A stretch of 36,162 nucleotides of DNA from Frankia gtarii (GCF_025403375.1 NZ_JAMPTM010000036.1:1-36162), one strand, 5' to 3'; positions 7,677-16,730 are shown, counted from the first letter of the stretch. Numbers and translations: made by a program. The notes: generated by a model from the sequence alone, not told the origin.

Positions 7677-7959
7677 GAGCCTCTCTTCTCTTCAGGTCTG
7701 GGTAGATGTCGGGTCAGACGGCGCCCGAGCCGGACCCGATCGTATGCGCCGGGCGCAGCCCCGCGTTCCGCACCGCCCGCATCCGCACACGCCCGCCCGA
7801 GACGAGCCTCGGCACAGCCCAGGCATGTCACGCAGGTCGGCCTGACACACCTGCAGGGGGTCGGCGCGTTGGAGAGGGCCGCCGACGGGGTACGGCACAC
7901 TGCACAGATCTTGTCCGCCCGCGATCCCCCGCCACACCTCGGCTCCAGGGAAGGACGCC

Positions 7960-8745
7960 ATGAGCACGACGTTGAAGGACCGCATTTCGCACGTCACCGA
8001 CACCGCGCCGGTCAGCGGGCTCTCCGACACGGCGAAGCACGCCGCCGACCGGGCCGGCACCGTCGCCCACCGCGCGGCGAGCATCGCCGGGGACACCGCC
8101 GGCACCGCCGCGTCGGCCACCCGGGGCGCCGGGGTGACGGTGGCCCACCGGATCTCCGACGTCTCCGGGTCCGCGACCCGCGGCGGGTCCTCCGCCCAGC
8201 GCGTCGCCGGCAAGGCTGCCGGAAAGGCCGCGGGGAAGGCCGCGGGGAAGGCCGTCGCCGTCTCCGGACGGGCCGGGCGGCGGATCGAGAAGGCCCGGTA
8301 CCAGGCGGAACTGTCCGCCGAGCGGGCCCGTGCCGCCGCCGAGCTGCGCACGGAGCGGCAGCGCTCGCGCCGCGCCGTGGCCAACGAGACCAAGACGCGC
8401 CTGCAGGCCGACAAGGCCCAGGAGATCCTGGAGAAGCGGCTGGCCAAGACCGAAGGCAAGCTCGCCAAGGTGCATCGCCGGCGCCGGCGCGGCCTGCTGA
8501 CGCTCACTCTCGTCGGCGCGGGTGCGGCGGGCACCGTCGTGGCGCGCCGCTACCTCACGCAGCAGGACACCTCGACGGTCACCGCCGAGCCGGCGCCGAT
8601 CGGCAGCACGACCGGCTCCGCCGCGGCCACCGACCGGGCGAGTGGTCGCGGTTCCTTCGACGACCGCCTGCCGACCTCGACGACCGGCCTGGAGGAGATG
8701 CCGGGCGTCGACACGACGCTCGGCGAGCCCAGCCGCCCCCGCTGA
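7960..8745 (+). CDS. Uncharacterised Ala/Lys-rich coiled-coil protein with C-terminal membrane segment
   Basis: I do not recognise this 261-residue protein. Residues 1-80 are Ala/Thr/Gly-rich with repeated DTA, HRA and ATRGAG segments that could form amphipathic helices. Then come four Gly-Lys-Ala-Ala repeats, a charged helix at about 105-165 that looks like a coiled coil (ARYQAELSAERARAAAELR), a basic KVHRRRRRG stop and a hydrophobic segment near 176-192. The last 60 residues are Ser/Thr-rich and probably disordered. It may be a single-pass membrane protein with a cytosolic helical N-terminus. The ATG at 7960 has AGGGAAGGA close upstream. It converges on the GMC oxidoreductase, and a hairpin separates the two genes. 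Confidence 0.75.
   Translation: MSTTLKDRISHVTDTAPVSGLSDTAKHAADRAGTVAHRAASIAGDTAGTAASATRGAGVTVAHRISDVSGSATRGGSSAQRVAGKAAGKAAGKAAGKAVAVSGRAGRRIEKARYQAELSAERARAAAELRTERQRSRRAVANETKTRLQADKAQEILEKRLAKTEGKLAKVHRRRRRGLLTLTLVGAGAAGTVVARRYLTQQDTSTVTAEPAPIGSTTGSAAATDRASGRGSFDDRLPTSTTGLEEMPGVDTTLGEPSRPR
8209..8256. repeat. Four 12-bp repeats encoding Gly-Lys-Ala-Ala
   Basis: Four adjacent 12-bp units of the form ggNaaggcNgcN encode GKAA three times and then GKAV. The middle two units are almost identical, the outer two have diverged. They lie in the basic linker of the coiled-coil protein. Confidence 0.85.
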
Positions 8746-8757
8746 CGAGCACGGCGA

Positions 8758-8790
8758 CGGTCAGCGGCTGCCCTCGGCGGCCGCTGACCG
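8758..8790. terminator. Bidirectional terminator-like hairpin
   Basis: CGGTCAGCGGC at 8758-8768 pairs perfectly with GCCGCTGACCG at 8780-8790 across an 11-base loop. It lies between the stops of two convergent genes, 13 bases after the coiled-coil gene and 31 bases after the GMC oxidoreductase. No T-run follows, which is common for actinobacterial terminators. Confidence 0.6.
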
Positions 8791-8820
8791 GGGCGCGGCG
8801 CGGACAGAACCGGTGACCGG

Positions 8821-10557
8821 TCAACGGCGCGGCGCCGAAGCCGGTTCGCCGATGCGGTAGGCCCCCGGGGCGTGCCCCGGCACCGCCGGGTGGATCGGCG
8901 GGCAGGGGTCGACCCGCCGGTAGGGCCGGCCCAGCGGCGGTCGGGGATCCGGCTCCCCCTTGTTCGGCCAGAACGACATGGCCCGTTCGGCCTGCGCGGT
9001 GATGGTCAGCGACGGGTTCGCCCCGAGGTTCGCCGAGATCGCCGCACCGTCGACCACGTGCAGGCCCTCGTGCCCGAAGACCCGCTGGTAGGGGTCGATC
9101 ACCCCGGTGGACGAGTCCGCGCCGATCGGCGCGCCGCCGAGGATGTGCGCGGTCATCGGGATATCGGCGATCTCACCCACGGAGCCGCCCGGATAGCCGC
9201 CTATCCGCGCCGCGATCCGGCGAACGGCGTCGTTGCCCTCCGGGATCCACGACGGACTCGGATCGCCGTGGCCCTGCCGGCTGGTCAGCCAGCGCAGGCC
9301 GAAGGGGCCGCGGCGCAGGTTCACGGTCAGCGAGTTGTCGCGGGACTGCATCACCAGGGCGATCATGGTCCGTTCCGACCAGCGCCAGGGCAGCGCCATG
9401 GCCAGCGTATGGTGCGGGCGGACCAGCAGCTCCCACAGGTACTTCAGCCAGCGCGGCGCCCGGCCACCACCATCCGTCATCGCGGCGCTGATCAGGGCCA
9501 TCAGGTTGCTGCCCCGGCCGTAGCGCACGGGCTCGACGTGGGTCTGCCCGTTCGGGTAGAACGACGAGGTGATCGCCACCCCACGGGCGACCCGACGGTC
9601 CGGGCGGAACCGCGTCGCGCCGAGGATCGACTCGGAGTTCGTCCGGGTGAGCTCGCCGAGCCGAGGCGACAGGGCAGGCAGGTCGCCGCGCTCGCGCGAC
9701 GACAGCAGCAGGCGCTGGGTTCCGAGGGTGCCGGCGGCGAAGATGACCTGTCCCGCGGTCAGCGTCCGCCGCCCGCGCCGGGGCAGACCCGGCGTCCGGA
9801 CCATGTCGACCTCGTACCCACCGCCCGGCCGCGGGCGGACGGCGGTGATCGTGGTGTCGGCCAGGATCTGCGCGCCCGCCTGCTCGGCGAGAAACAGATA
9901 GTTGCGATCCAGGGTGTTCTTCGCCCCCCGCCGGCAACCGGTCATGCACTCGCCGCACTCGACACAGCCCGTGCGGCCGGGCCCGGCGCCGCCGAAGTAC
10001 GGGTCGGGTACTCCGACACCCGGCTCCTGTCGGCCATCACGACCGAAGAAGACCCCGACCCGTGCCGGCGCGAAGCTCGGGCCGACGCCCATCTCGTCCG
10101 CGACCGCGTGGAACACCTCGTCGGCGTAGGTCGTCGTCGGGTTCGGGGTCACCCCGAGCATCCGTTCGGCCTGCTCGAAGAACGGCGCCAGCTCGGCTCG
10201 CCAATCGGTGATGCCGCGCCACTGCGGGTCGGTGTAGAAGGCGTCGAGCGGCCGGTACAGGGTGTTCGCGTAGACGACCGATCCGCCGCCGACCGCCGTC
10301 CCGGACAGCACGATGACCCGCCCCAGCCAGGTGATCTTCTGGATGCCGTGGCAGCCCAACCGCGGCAGCCACAGATACCGGCGGAGGTGCCAGTTGTTGC
10401 GCGGCAGCGTCTGCGGGCTGAACCGGCGACCCGCCTCGACGACGAGGACCCGGTAGCCCTTTTCCACGAGGCGCAACGCGCTGACGCTGCCCCCGAAGCC
10501 ACTACCGACCACGATCACGTCCGCGTCGTGCCCACCGCCGGATCTGCCTTCTGCCAT
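8821..10557 (-). CDS. GMC-type FAD-dependent oxidoreductase, ChoD/cholesterol oxidase-like
   Basis: The 578-residue product is a glucose-methanol-choline oxidoreductase that would oxidise an alcohol group using FAD. Residues 14-23 (VIVVGSGFGG) form the FAD Rossmann loop, and VLSGTAVGGGSVVYAN is the second FAD motif. The C-terminal part reads HILGGAPIGADSSTGVIDPY and VDGAAISANLGANPSLTITA, with the tail AERAMSFWPNKGEPDPRP typical of mycobacterial ChoD (Rv3409c), which has nearly the same length. Four Cys (198, 201, 204, 208 in CVECGECMTGC) could hold a metal or cluster. The sterol substrate is unproven; a hopanoid or other lipid alcohol is possible. The ATG at 10557 has AGGTGA upstream. The gene stands 195 bp downstream of the winged-helix gene. 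Confidence 0.85.
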   Translation of the reverse strand: MAEGRSGGGHDADVIVVGSGFGGSVSALRLVEKGYRVLVVEAGRRFSPQTLPRNNWHLRRYLWLPRLGCHGIQKITWLGRVIVLSGTAVGGGSVVYANTLYRPLDAFYTDPQWRGITDWRAELAPFFEQAERMLGVTPNPTTTYADEVFHAVADEMGVGPSFAPARVGVFFGRDGRQEPGVGVPDPYFGGAGPGRTGCVECGECMTGCRRGAKNTLDRNYLFLAEQAGAQILADTTITAVRPRPGGGYEVDMVRTPGLPRRGRRTLTAGQVIFAAGTLGTQRLLLSSRERGDLPALSPRLGELTRTNSESILGATRFRPDRRVARGVAITSSFYPNGQTHVEPVRYGRGSNLMALISAAMTDGGGRAPRWLKYLWELLVRPHHTLAMALPWRWSERTMIALVMQSRDNSLTVNLRRGPFGLRWLTSRQGHGDPSPSWIPEGNDAVRRIAARIGGYPGGSVGEIADIPMTAHILGGAPIGADSSTGVIDPYQRVFGHEGLHVVDGAAISANLGANPSLTITAQAERAMSFWPNKGEPDPRPPLGRPYRRVDPCPPIHPAVPGHAPGAYRIGEPASAPRR

Positions 10558-10752
10558 GCCCGTCACCTGCCGCCGTCGACGCCGGCCTCCCATGATGAGC
10601 CACCGACCGGCCCGTGCAACACCGCTCGCCGTGCGCGATCCGCCGCCGCTGCGCCGCCACCGAACGCATCAGGCCGCACCGGAACCCCTCGGGGCTCTAG
10701 CCAGAACCCGCCTGGGCCCTGCCGGAACCGGCCTGGGCCGGGCCGAACCTGA

Positions 10753-12339
10753 TCAGGCCGCGCCGTCGGCAGCCTGCTGCCGTTCCCGCAGCCGGGCCTC
10801 CCGCGCCACCAGGGCGGCTCGCTCGATGGCCTCGAGGGGCGGCCGCGGGATCTCCACGGGGGGCGCCGCGGACTGTGCGGCCTCGGACTGTGCGGCCTCG
10901 GAGCGCTTCGGCTCGGTCGCGGCCGGCCGGCCGGCACCGCGGCCCGCCCCGCCCGAGCGGGTGAACCGACCCCTGGGGGCAGGGGCCGACGGCGACTTCG
11001 ACTGCTCGGCCCGGCGCTCCCGGCAGGAGCTGCACTCGCAGTCCGTCGAGGCCCGCGGCAGACGGTCAAGGCGCCACGACAGGTTGTCGACCTCGTCGCC
11101 GTCCCCGACCAGCACTCCGGTCTGGATGATGCGGACGAGGTGCAGGGCCAGCGTGACCGGATCCCAGTTGTCTTCCTCGAAGATGACCTGCAACTTGCCG
11201 AAGATCTTCATGAAGTCCGAGGTCGGGCGGCGCATCGCGGTCCCCAGGACATTGATCACCTGGCTGGTGGCGAAGGCTATCGGCTCGGGCGGTGGCGGAG
11301 GCAGCGGAACCGTGGGCGCCGGGGGCCCATCCGCCAAAGCCTCGTCCGCCGTCGGCCCGCCCGCCGGGGGCTGCTCCGCGGGCGCCTGGTGCGCCGCGGC
11401 CTGATCCGCAGGCTTCTGCCGCTGGGCAGCGGCGGGAACCTCGTCGGCGGGAACCTCGTCGGCGGGAACCTCGTCGGCGGGAACCTCGTCGGCGAAGGAT
11501 GAGTACGCGCCGAAACCAGGTGCTGCATTCGACGGAGCCGCGGGGGCCTCGTGATGCGCCGGCGCACCTGCGTCACCGGGGCCAGGCTCGCCCGGCGTAA
11601 CGGGCGCGTCCGTCGGCAGGATCGGGTAGTCCGCGTGACGCCGGTCCTCGGAGCCCTGGTGGGTGTCCGGATGCTGGTGGGCGTCGGGATGCTGGGCGTC
11701 GGGATGCTGGTGGGCGTCGGGGTCGAAAGGGCCACGATCGCGCGACGGTACGAGGTCGACGACGAAGCCGCCGGCCCGGTCCTGCGTCTCGCTACCCATG
11801 GTCGACGTGGCGCGGGTGCGGCGCCGCGGGGCGCCTTGCCGGTGGGAACCGGCGTGGCTGCGGCGCCCTTGGCGGCGGCCCGGCTCGCGCGAGGGTTCCG
11901 CGGCGCTGTCGGCCCCGCCGCGCGCCTGCTCGGTCGACTCGACTAGGCGCACCAGACCGGCCTGCACCATCGAGTCGGGGATGCTCAGGGCGAACCGGGT
12001 GGTCCGCCCGGCGGCCGGCCGTGCCACCGTGGTCAGCCAACCCTGCCTGCGCAGCAGGGAAACCTGTCGCTGCACGTGGGTTCGGCTGTAGCCGGTCTCC
12101 TCCCGCAGCGTGACCAGACCGGGGCCGGTCACCGCCGCCCCGACGGGAAGGAACTCCGGTGCCTCGGCGACGTGGCTCGCCAGGGTGCACGCAACGAGTT
12201 TCGCCGCGGAGGGCATGGATGCGCGTAACACGGCCCGTTGCCATCCGCTGCGATCGGCGATCAGGGTTCCCGACTCCTGGGCCGCCTGAACCGAAACCAG
12301 CGCACCGGGAAGGGTGAGCTGGATCGTGTCCGACGGCAC
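10753..12339 (-). CDS. Winged-helix DNA-binding protein with repeat-rich linker and conserved C-terminal region
   Basis: I do not recognise a named family. From the GTG at 12339 it has 528 residues. A helix-turn-helix domain near residues 40-120 reads LVTLREETGYSRTHVQRQVS, then LLRRQGWLTTVARP and RTTRFALSIP, like MarR-type or plasmid-replication wHTH domains. A disordered middle holds His/Pro/Asp repeats and four DEVPA repeats. A folded-looking block of about 80 residues follows (TSDFMKIFGKLQVIFEEDNWDP through LSWRLDRLPRAS), with CECSSCRERR that could bind metal. The C-terminal tail is charged and helical. AAGGAGG lies three bases before the GTG. The frame is open to 12717, but codons upstream lose the GC-rich third position, so the longer form is unlikely. 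It probably binds DNA; target and role are unknown. Confidence 0.75.
   Translation of the reverse strand: MPSDTIQLTLPGALVSVQAAQESGTLIADRSGWQRAVLRASMPSAAKLVACTLASHVAEAPEFLPVGAAVTGPGLVTLREETGYSRTHVQRQVSLLRRQGWLTTVARPAAGRTTRFALSIPDSMVQAGLVRLVESTEQARGGADSAAEPSREPGRRQGRRSHAGSHRQGAPRRRTRATSTMGSETQDRAGGFVVDLVPSRDRGPFDPDAHQHPDAQHPDAHQHPDTHQGSEDRRHADYPILPTDAPVTPGEPGPGDAGAPAHHEAPAAPSNAAPGFGAYSSFADEVPADEVPADEVPADEVPAAAQRQKPADQAAAHQAPAEQPPAGGPTADEALADGPPAPTVPLPPPPPEPIAFATSQVINVLGTAMRRPTSDFMKIFGKLQVIFEEDNWDPVTLALHLVRIIQTGVLVGDGDEVDNLSWRLDRLPRASTDCECSSCRERRAEQSKSPSAPAPRGRFTRSGGAGRGAGRPAATEPKRSEAAQSEAAQSAAPPVEIPRPPLEAIERAALVAREARLRERQQAADGAA
11431..11490. repeat. Four perfect 15-bp tandem repeats encoding a DEVPA pentapeptide
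   Basis: The unit ggcgggaacctcgtc occurs four times without a change and encodes Asp-Glu-Val-Pro-Ala on the minus strand, in the linker of the winged-helix protein. A second repeat array with a His-Pro-Asp-Ala pattern lies at about 11660-11720 in the same linker, and a two-copy SEAAQ repeat near 10868-10900. All keep the frame. Confidence 0.95.
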
Positions 12340-13875
12340 ATGCCTCCTTCCCTCGGCTGGATCACTCGATGCTGGCGGACTGCCCGGACCCGATGGGGTC
12401 ACGGCCGGCCGTCCGGGGATCAGCCCCACCGGAACGGGCTCGGTGGGGCGAGAGCGCGTCGACGTCTGTTCAGGCACCGTACTCCGCACCGGGTCAAGCG
12501 GCTCCCGTGGAGGGCCACCACGGTCACATGAAGAGGACATGACTCCATCACCGCCGTTGGGTAGTCGTGGTGTGACAGAAACATCAAACATCGCCTGACT
12601 GCTGCCAAGCAAAAAGGAGAGGATGCGGCCACGGAAGGGCCACACCCAGCCATCCGCAGAGCAATTTTGAGCAGCCGAAAAATTCAGCGAATTGCACCGC
12701 CAGCGACAATCAGACATTGCTTTGATCTGTTTCTTCTACCCCAGCCACGGCTTTTCCGATGAGGTAACTGAAGTTGGGGCCGAAAAGTCGCCTGCGGGGC
12801 CACACCCACGCCCGGCGTCGCGCCCGGGCTGGTTCACCCGGCATCCTCTCGAGCCGCCCACCGTCCCAGTCCGCCCACGGGCCACCGCCCGCCGACCGCG
12901 ACCGCACCCGGATCGGGCCCCGGCGCGGCGCATGGCGCCGAATCACGCCACCCCGTCGGAAACCCGCAGCTGCCTGGGGCAGGCTATTCACCGGATGCGG
13001 CTTCCTGCCGCGCTCCCTGCCGCGCTCCCTGCCGTGCTCCCGACACCGCCGGGGGCGGCGGCGCGCCGGCGCCGGGGGACGAGGAGGCGACGGCGATGCC
13101 CGCGGCGCCGACGGACGAGAATGCAGACACTGAGCGGACACATTCCACGGACGACCCGGGCCGCGAAAGCCGAGCCGATCCTCTACCACCGGACGAGCCC
13201 GCCACCCGACATCCGCCGCGGATTTCAGCGAACGGCGAGCCGAAGCCCTTCCGAACAAGCAGCCATATCTTTGCGTGACCTTGCCGGTAATTCCCGCGTC
13301 GCTTCACCACGTCGCCGGTGCCCGCCCCACCGGGGAACCGCGCGACAACCACCGACCGACAGCGTCGGCCGAAGCCGATCGATACATCAATGCCAGGAAT
13401 GCGGGACGGGGCACGGCAGGCAACGACTGGTTGCACCCGGTGACGAATGCCAATCGGTCACACCGGAGATTCCCGTTCAACCCAGGATGGAAGGATCTGA
13501 AGTCAACGTGGATCATTGCCGGATCGCGGCCAACCGAGGCGATCACGGGTCAGGAGAGGCTCCTCTTGCCCAACCAGGCCTCATGGACCGCCACGTTTCC
13601 CGCTGACAGGTGGGACGAACGGGTCTCGGGTAGCGCGAGCCCGGCGGCAACCCACGGTGGAACCACCCCAGCGGGCCGCCGTCCGGCTTCCTCCCGTTTT
13701 GTCTCTCCGGACGGCCGTAAAAAGGCGGTCCGCAGCATCGGACCCATCTGTCCGGCTATGGAGGCACCACGCCGCCCGCCAGGCCCGCTCGCCGAGGGTT
13801 CCCCGCAAGCGGGCGGGGTACCTCGACTGTGCTTCCACGGACGCGGCGCCACCGGGGCGGCGAAGGAGGCAGCAG
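12340..13875. other. Gene-poor stretch of about 1.5 kb
   Basis: No convincing gene is seen here. Open frames exist on both strands, but they overlap in conflicting frames, encode Arg/Pro/Ala-rich sequence without domains and lack good ribosome sites. An AT-richer island lies at about 12655-12740 and contains the inverted repeat GCAATT / AATTGC (12661-12666 and 12690-12695). It may hold the promoter of the winged-helix gene, with a long untranslated leader. A 39-codon frame at 13487-13606 was considered too weak. The last part leads into the universal stress gene. Confidence 0.55.
13005..13040. repeat. Three 12-bp tandem repeats in the gene-poor region
   Basis: The unit ctgccgcgctcc is present twice exactly and once with one change (ctgccgtgctcc). 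It lies in sequence with no supported gene, so it is more likely a replication-slippage repeat than a coding one. Confidence 0.85.
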
Positions 13876-14733
13876 ATGGCCGACATCGTGGTCGGAGTCG
13901 ACGGCTCACCCGGCTCCCACGCGGCGTTGTGTTGGGGATTCGAGGAGGCCGAGCTGTACAGCTGCGGGCTTCGGGCCGTCGTCGGGATCGGGCGCGGCGG
14001 CGCGGCGCACCCGGAGGAGGCAGACGACCTGGCCGAGAAGGCGGCTCACATACTGCACAAGACGATCACCGCCGCGACGCCGGCCGGGTCCTCGGTCTCG
14101 GTAGCCGAGGAGGTCGTGGATCGGCCCGGAGCGGAGGCCCTGCTCACCGTGGGGCACGACGCCCGCATGATCGTGGTCGGGGCCCGCGGACGAGGCCTGT
14201 TGCACCGGCTGCGGGTCGGCTCGGTCAGCACCTCGGTGGCCGTGCACTCGTCGGCGCCGGCGGTGATCGCCCGCGGTGTCGGTCCGGCGTCGCCCCCGGG
14301 CCGGCCGGCGCAGGCGGTGGCCGTGGGCGTGGACGGCTCCCCGAACTCGCTCGCCGCCCTGGTCTGGGCCGCCGCGGAAGCCGACCGGCGCGGGGTCGCG
14401 CTGATCGCCGTGCATGCCTGGCTCGCGGCCATCCCGTTCCCCTTCGCCGAGGCACCCGGGGAGATCATCCAGGCGTTGGAGGAACAGGCCCAGGCCACGC
14501 TCGATGACGCCATCGTCGAGGTGCACGACGCCTTGCCCGCCCGGCTCGACCTGCGACGCCGGGTGGTGCCGGACTCACCGGCCCAGGCGCTGCTCGCCGC
14601 CGGCCGGGAGTGCGACCTCGTCGTCGTCGGCGCCCGCGGCCATGGCGGGTTCGCCGAACTGTTGCTGGGTTCGGTGAGCCATCAGTGCATGATCCACAGC
14701 ACGGCCTCTGTCGCGATCATCCGCGGGCGGTAG
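13876..14733 (+). CDS. Universal stress protein with two tandem UspA domains
   Basis: The 285-residue product has two UspA domains, about 1-135 and 145-285. Each starts with the nucleotide-binding strand (IVVGVDGSPGS and AVGVDGSPNS) and ends with the ATP motif G-x2-G-x9-G-S: residues 102-116 (GARGRGLLHRLRVGS) and 252-266 (GARGHGGFAELLLGS). Both are intact, so ATP binding is likely. Tandem Usp proteins of actinobacteria are often induced by hypoxia, nitric oxide or stationary phase and act in the cytosol; the target is not predictable. The ATG at 13876 is fixed by a perfect AAGGAGG six bases upstream. It converges on the calpain-like gene with a 7-bp gap. The large upstream region has no obvious regulator site that I recognise. 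Confidence 0.93.
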   Translation: MADIVVGVDGSPGSHAALCWGFEEAELYSCGLRAVVGIGRGGAAHPEEADDLAEKAAHILHKTITAATPAGSSVSVAEEVVDRPGAEALLTVGHDARMIVVGARGRGLLHRLRVGSVSTSVAVHSSAPAVIARGVGPASPPGRPAQAVAVGVDGSPNSLAALVWAAAEADRRGVALIAVHAWLAAIPFPFAEAPGEIIQALEEQAQATLDDAIVEVHDALPARLDLRRRVVPDSPAQALLAAGRECDLVVVGARGHGGFAELLLGSVSHQCMIHSTASVAIIRGR

Positions 14734-14740
14734 TCGGCTG

Positions 14741-16552
14741 TTACCGGGTGGAACCGTGCACCACCGCATGCACGTCCGTGACGACCTGTGACCAGGCATA
14801 CCACCGCACGTTGTCCTCGTCCGGCGCTGGATCCCAGGGATTGCGCAGCAGCACCCGCCCCCGGGCGGCATCCACCGCCAGCACCGGGTAGGCGTGGGCG
14901 GCGACGAGGCCGCCGGGCCGGGTCCGAGTCCGGGTGGTGAGCACGACGACCTCGCCCCGGCCGAGCAGCGCCGTGAGGTCCACGACGCTCGTCGCGCGGG
15001 CGGCTCGCCGGCTCACCGGCAGCCCGGTGAGGGTCCGCAGAGCGGCCGCGGCGCTACCGAAGGCGATCGCGGGGTATCCGCCGTGCAGGCGGGCGTACGC
15101 CTTCTCGTAGAGCGCCGGCCAGAGCTCGGGCTGGCCTGCGGCGTTGTCGCCGTCCATCGCGATCTCCTGGACGGCCTCGCCACGCCCGCCCCCACCGTCG
15201 AGGGGCACGGATGCGGTGACCCGGCGTGCGGGCAGCGTCGCGGTAACCGTTACGTCGGCGGTCGCGCCCGAGCCCGGGGAGAAGGTGATCGTGACGGTGC
15301 CGTTGGGGTTGCGCCGGAGCCGTTCGGCGAGCAGGGCGGGATCCTGCCGCGCGAGGCCGATCAGCGCCGCGGCGAGGTAGCAGTCGGCAACGGCACCCTG
15401 CCCCACGTCGGCTGGGTCGACGCCGTCGCGCACGATGGCGTCCCCGGAACGGTCGACGCCGAGCACCGGCCCCGACCGCTGGCCGCCGGCGGCCAGCGGG
15501 GCGGCGGGTTCGAGCCATGGCAACGCGCGTACCAGCTCGTCGAGCAGGTCCGTCGGCGCCCCGGCGAGCAGATCGTCGGCGAGGCCCGCGAGTTCGACCG
15601 CGGCGAGTACCGCCCCCGGCCTCGCCGTACCGGCCAGCCGCGCGGCCATCGCGGCGAGGACGGTCAACGGGCCGTCCCGCAACAGCCCGATCACCCCCGC
15701 GCGGGCCGGAGCCGGTAGAGCCGCCAGCCGCGCCCGGATCGCGCGCAGCCGTTCGACGTCGGGGACGTCCGGCGCGGAATCCGATCCGGACTCGGAATCG
15801 GAATCGAACAGGGCCAGCAGTCCCGCCGCCACCGCCAGGCTCGCCGTTGCCGCGGGTCGAGCGCCGGGCGTCCGACCGATCCGTTCGGACGGATCGCTCG
15901 GGCCGGCGCGGCGCAGGGCGATCGGCGCCGCGGCGAGCCGGGACATCCGCAGCTCGAGGTCGGCGGCGGCATCCGGGGCCTCGACGGCTACGAGCCGCAG
16001 TCCGCGGCGGGCCGCCCCGCACATCTCGGCGGACACGCCCATCCGCGTCATGGCCCGGTCGGCCTCGCCGACGGCGCTGGCCACCTCGCGGCCGAGCGCC
16101 GCCGCTCGAGCCGCGGCCGCGCGCAGGCGCGCGGCGAGGACGCCCAGCAGGACCGGATCGAAGCGAACCGCCGTACCGCCGAGTCCCGCAACCGGCGACC
16201 CGGCCGGCTCAAGCGACCCGGGCGGCACACGCGACGAAGACGATCCAGCACAGGCGGCCACGGGCCACGGGGCTCGGGCGGGCGACGGCCACCCGGCCGC
16301 GAGCCGGTCGAGCAGTGCGGCACGGGCGCCCAGCGCCTCGGCATCCGCGTCGAGCGCCGCCTGCCAGACGTGCATGCGGTCGGCCAGGCGGGCGCGCAGG
16401 GGCGAGCTTCCCGCGTCCACGCTCCGGACTCCGGTCAGCACCGCAGCCACCCGCATGGCGAGCCGGCGCAGCGCGGCGGCGTGGCGGCGCAGGTCGTCGG
16501 CCGGCCCGGCCAGCGCCGCGGCGCCGCCCGTCGGAGCTGGTCCCTCGCGCAT
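14741..16552 (-). CDS. Calpain-type (C2) cysteine protease with helical ESX/WXG-like N-terminal region
   Basis: The C-terminal part of this 603-residue protein is a calpain catalytic core. The nucleophile motif is QGAVADCYLAAALIGL (Cys391), the His is in LVAAHAYPVLAVD (His553), and the Asn is in VLLRNPWDP (Asn571), so the triad is complete; LWPALYEKAYARLHGGYPAI is also family-typical. The N-terminal 210 residues are Ala/Leu/Arg-rich helices with a WQAALDADAEALGARAALLD hairpin and GWPSP, like WXG100/LXG-type regions used by type VII secretion substrates. A Ser/Asp-rich spacer sits near 249-265. No signal peptide is seen. Secretion as a toxin or effector is inference; a cytosolic regulatory protease is the alternative. 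No WXG100 partner or immunity gene is adjacent. The ATG at 16552 is the first in frame but lacks a strong ribosome site. Confidence 0.82.
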   Translation of the reverse strand: MREGPAPTGGAAALAGPADDLRRHAAALRRLAMRVAAVLTGVRSVDAGSSPLRARLADRMHVWQAALDADAEALGARAALLDRLAAGWPSPARAPWPVAACAGSSSSRVPPGSLEPAGSPVAGLGGTAVRFDPVLLGVLAARLRAAAARAAALGREVASAVGEADRAMTRMGVSAEMCGAARRGLRLVAVEAPDAAADLELRMSRLAAAPIALRRAGPSDPSERIGRTPGARPAATASLAVAAGLLALFDSDSESGSDSAPDVPDVERLRAIRARLAALPAPARAGVIGLLRDGPLTVLAAMAARLAGTARPGAVLAAVELAGLADDLLAGAPTDLLDELVRALPWLEPAAPLAAGGQRSGPVLGVDRSGDAIVRDGVDPADVGQGAVADCYLAAALIGLARQDPALLAERLRRNPNGTVTITFSPGSGATADVTVTATLPARRVTASVPLDGGGGRGEAVQEIAMDGDNAAGQPELWPALYEKAYARLHGGYPAIAFGSAAAALRTLTGLPVSRRAARATSVVDLTALLGRGEVVVLTTRTRTRPGGLVAAHAYPVLAVDAARGRVLLRNPWDPAPDEDNVRWYAWSQVVTDVHAVVHGSTR

Positions 16553-16620
16553 CCACCCGCCCGTCCGGCTCGGTCGACCCCGATGATCAGGGTAGCCCGC
16601 GCGGCCGGCATGGCCACGCC

Positions 16621-16632
16621 GGCCACGTGGCC
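16621..16632. promoter_or_regulatory. Perfect 12-bp palindrome between calpain-like and thiolase genes
   Basis: GGCCACGTGGCC is a perfect palindrome in the 178-bp divergent intergenic region, 99 bases before the thiolase start. Further along, TTGATC (16663-16668) and GATCAA (16690-16695) form a second inverted repeat in an AT-richer patch. Either could be an operator. GC-rich palindromes of this size also occur by chance in such genomes. Confidence 0.25.
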
Positions 16633-16730
16633 GCGACCGAGGACCCCGCGCCGCGCTAGAGTTTGATCATTTAGCTGGCAGTGCCCCGCGATCAACCGAC
16701 CGCGGCGCCGAGCCCTCAGGAGGGCCGACC

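Noticed and set aside
12340-12717. Longer form of the winged-helix protein
   Set aside because: Third codon positions lose their GC bias, the sequence has no domain, and a strong ribosome site lies just before the GTG at 12339.
13487-13606. A 39-codon open frame in the gene-poor region
   Set aside because: No proper ribosome site, no recognisable motif, and length within chance for this GC content.
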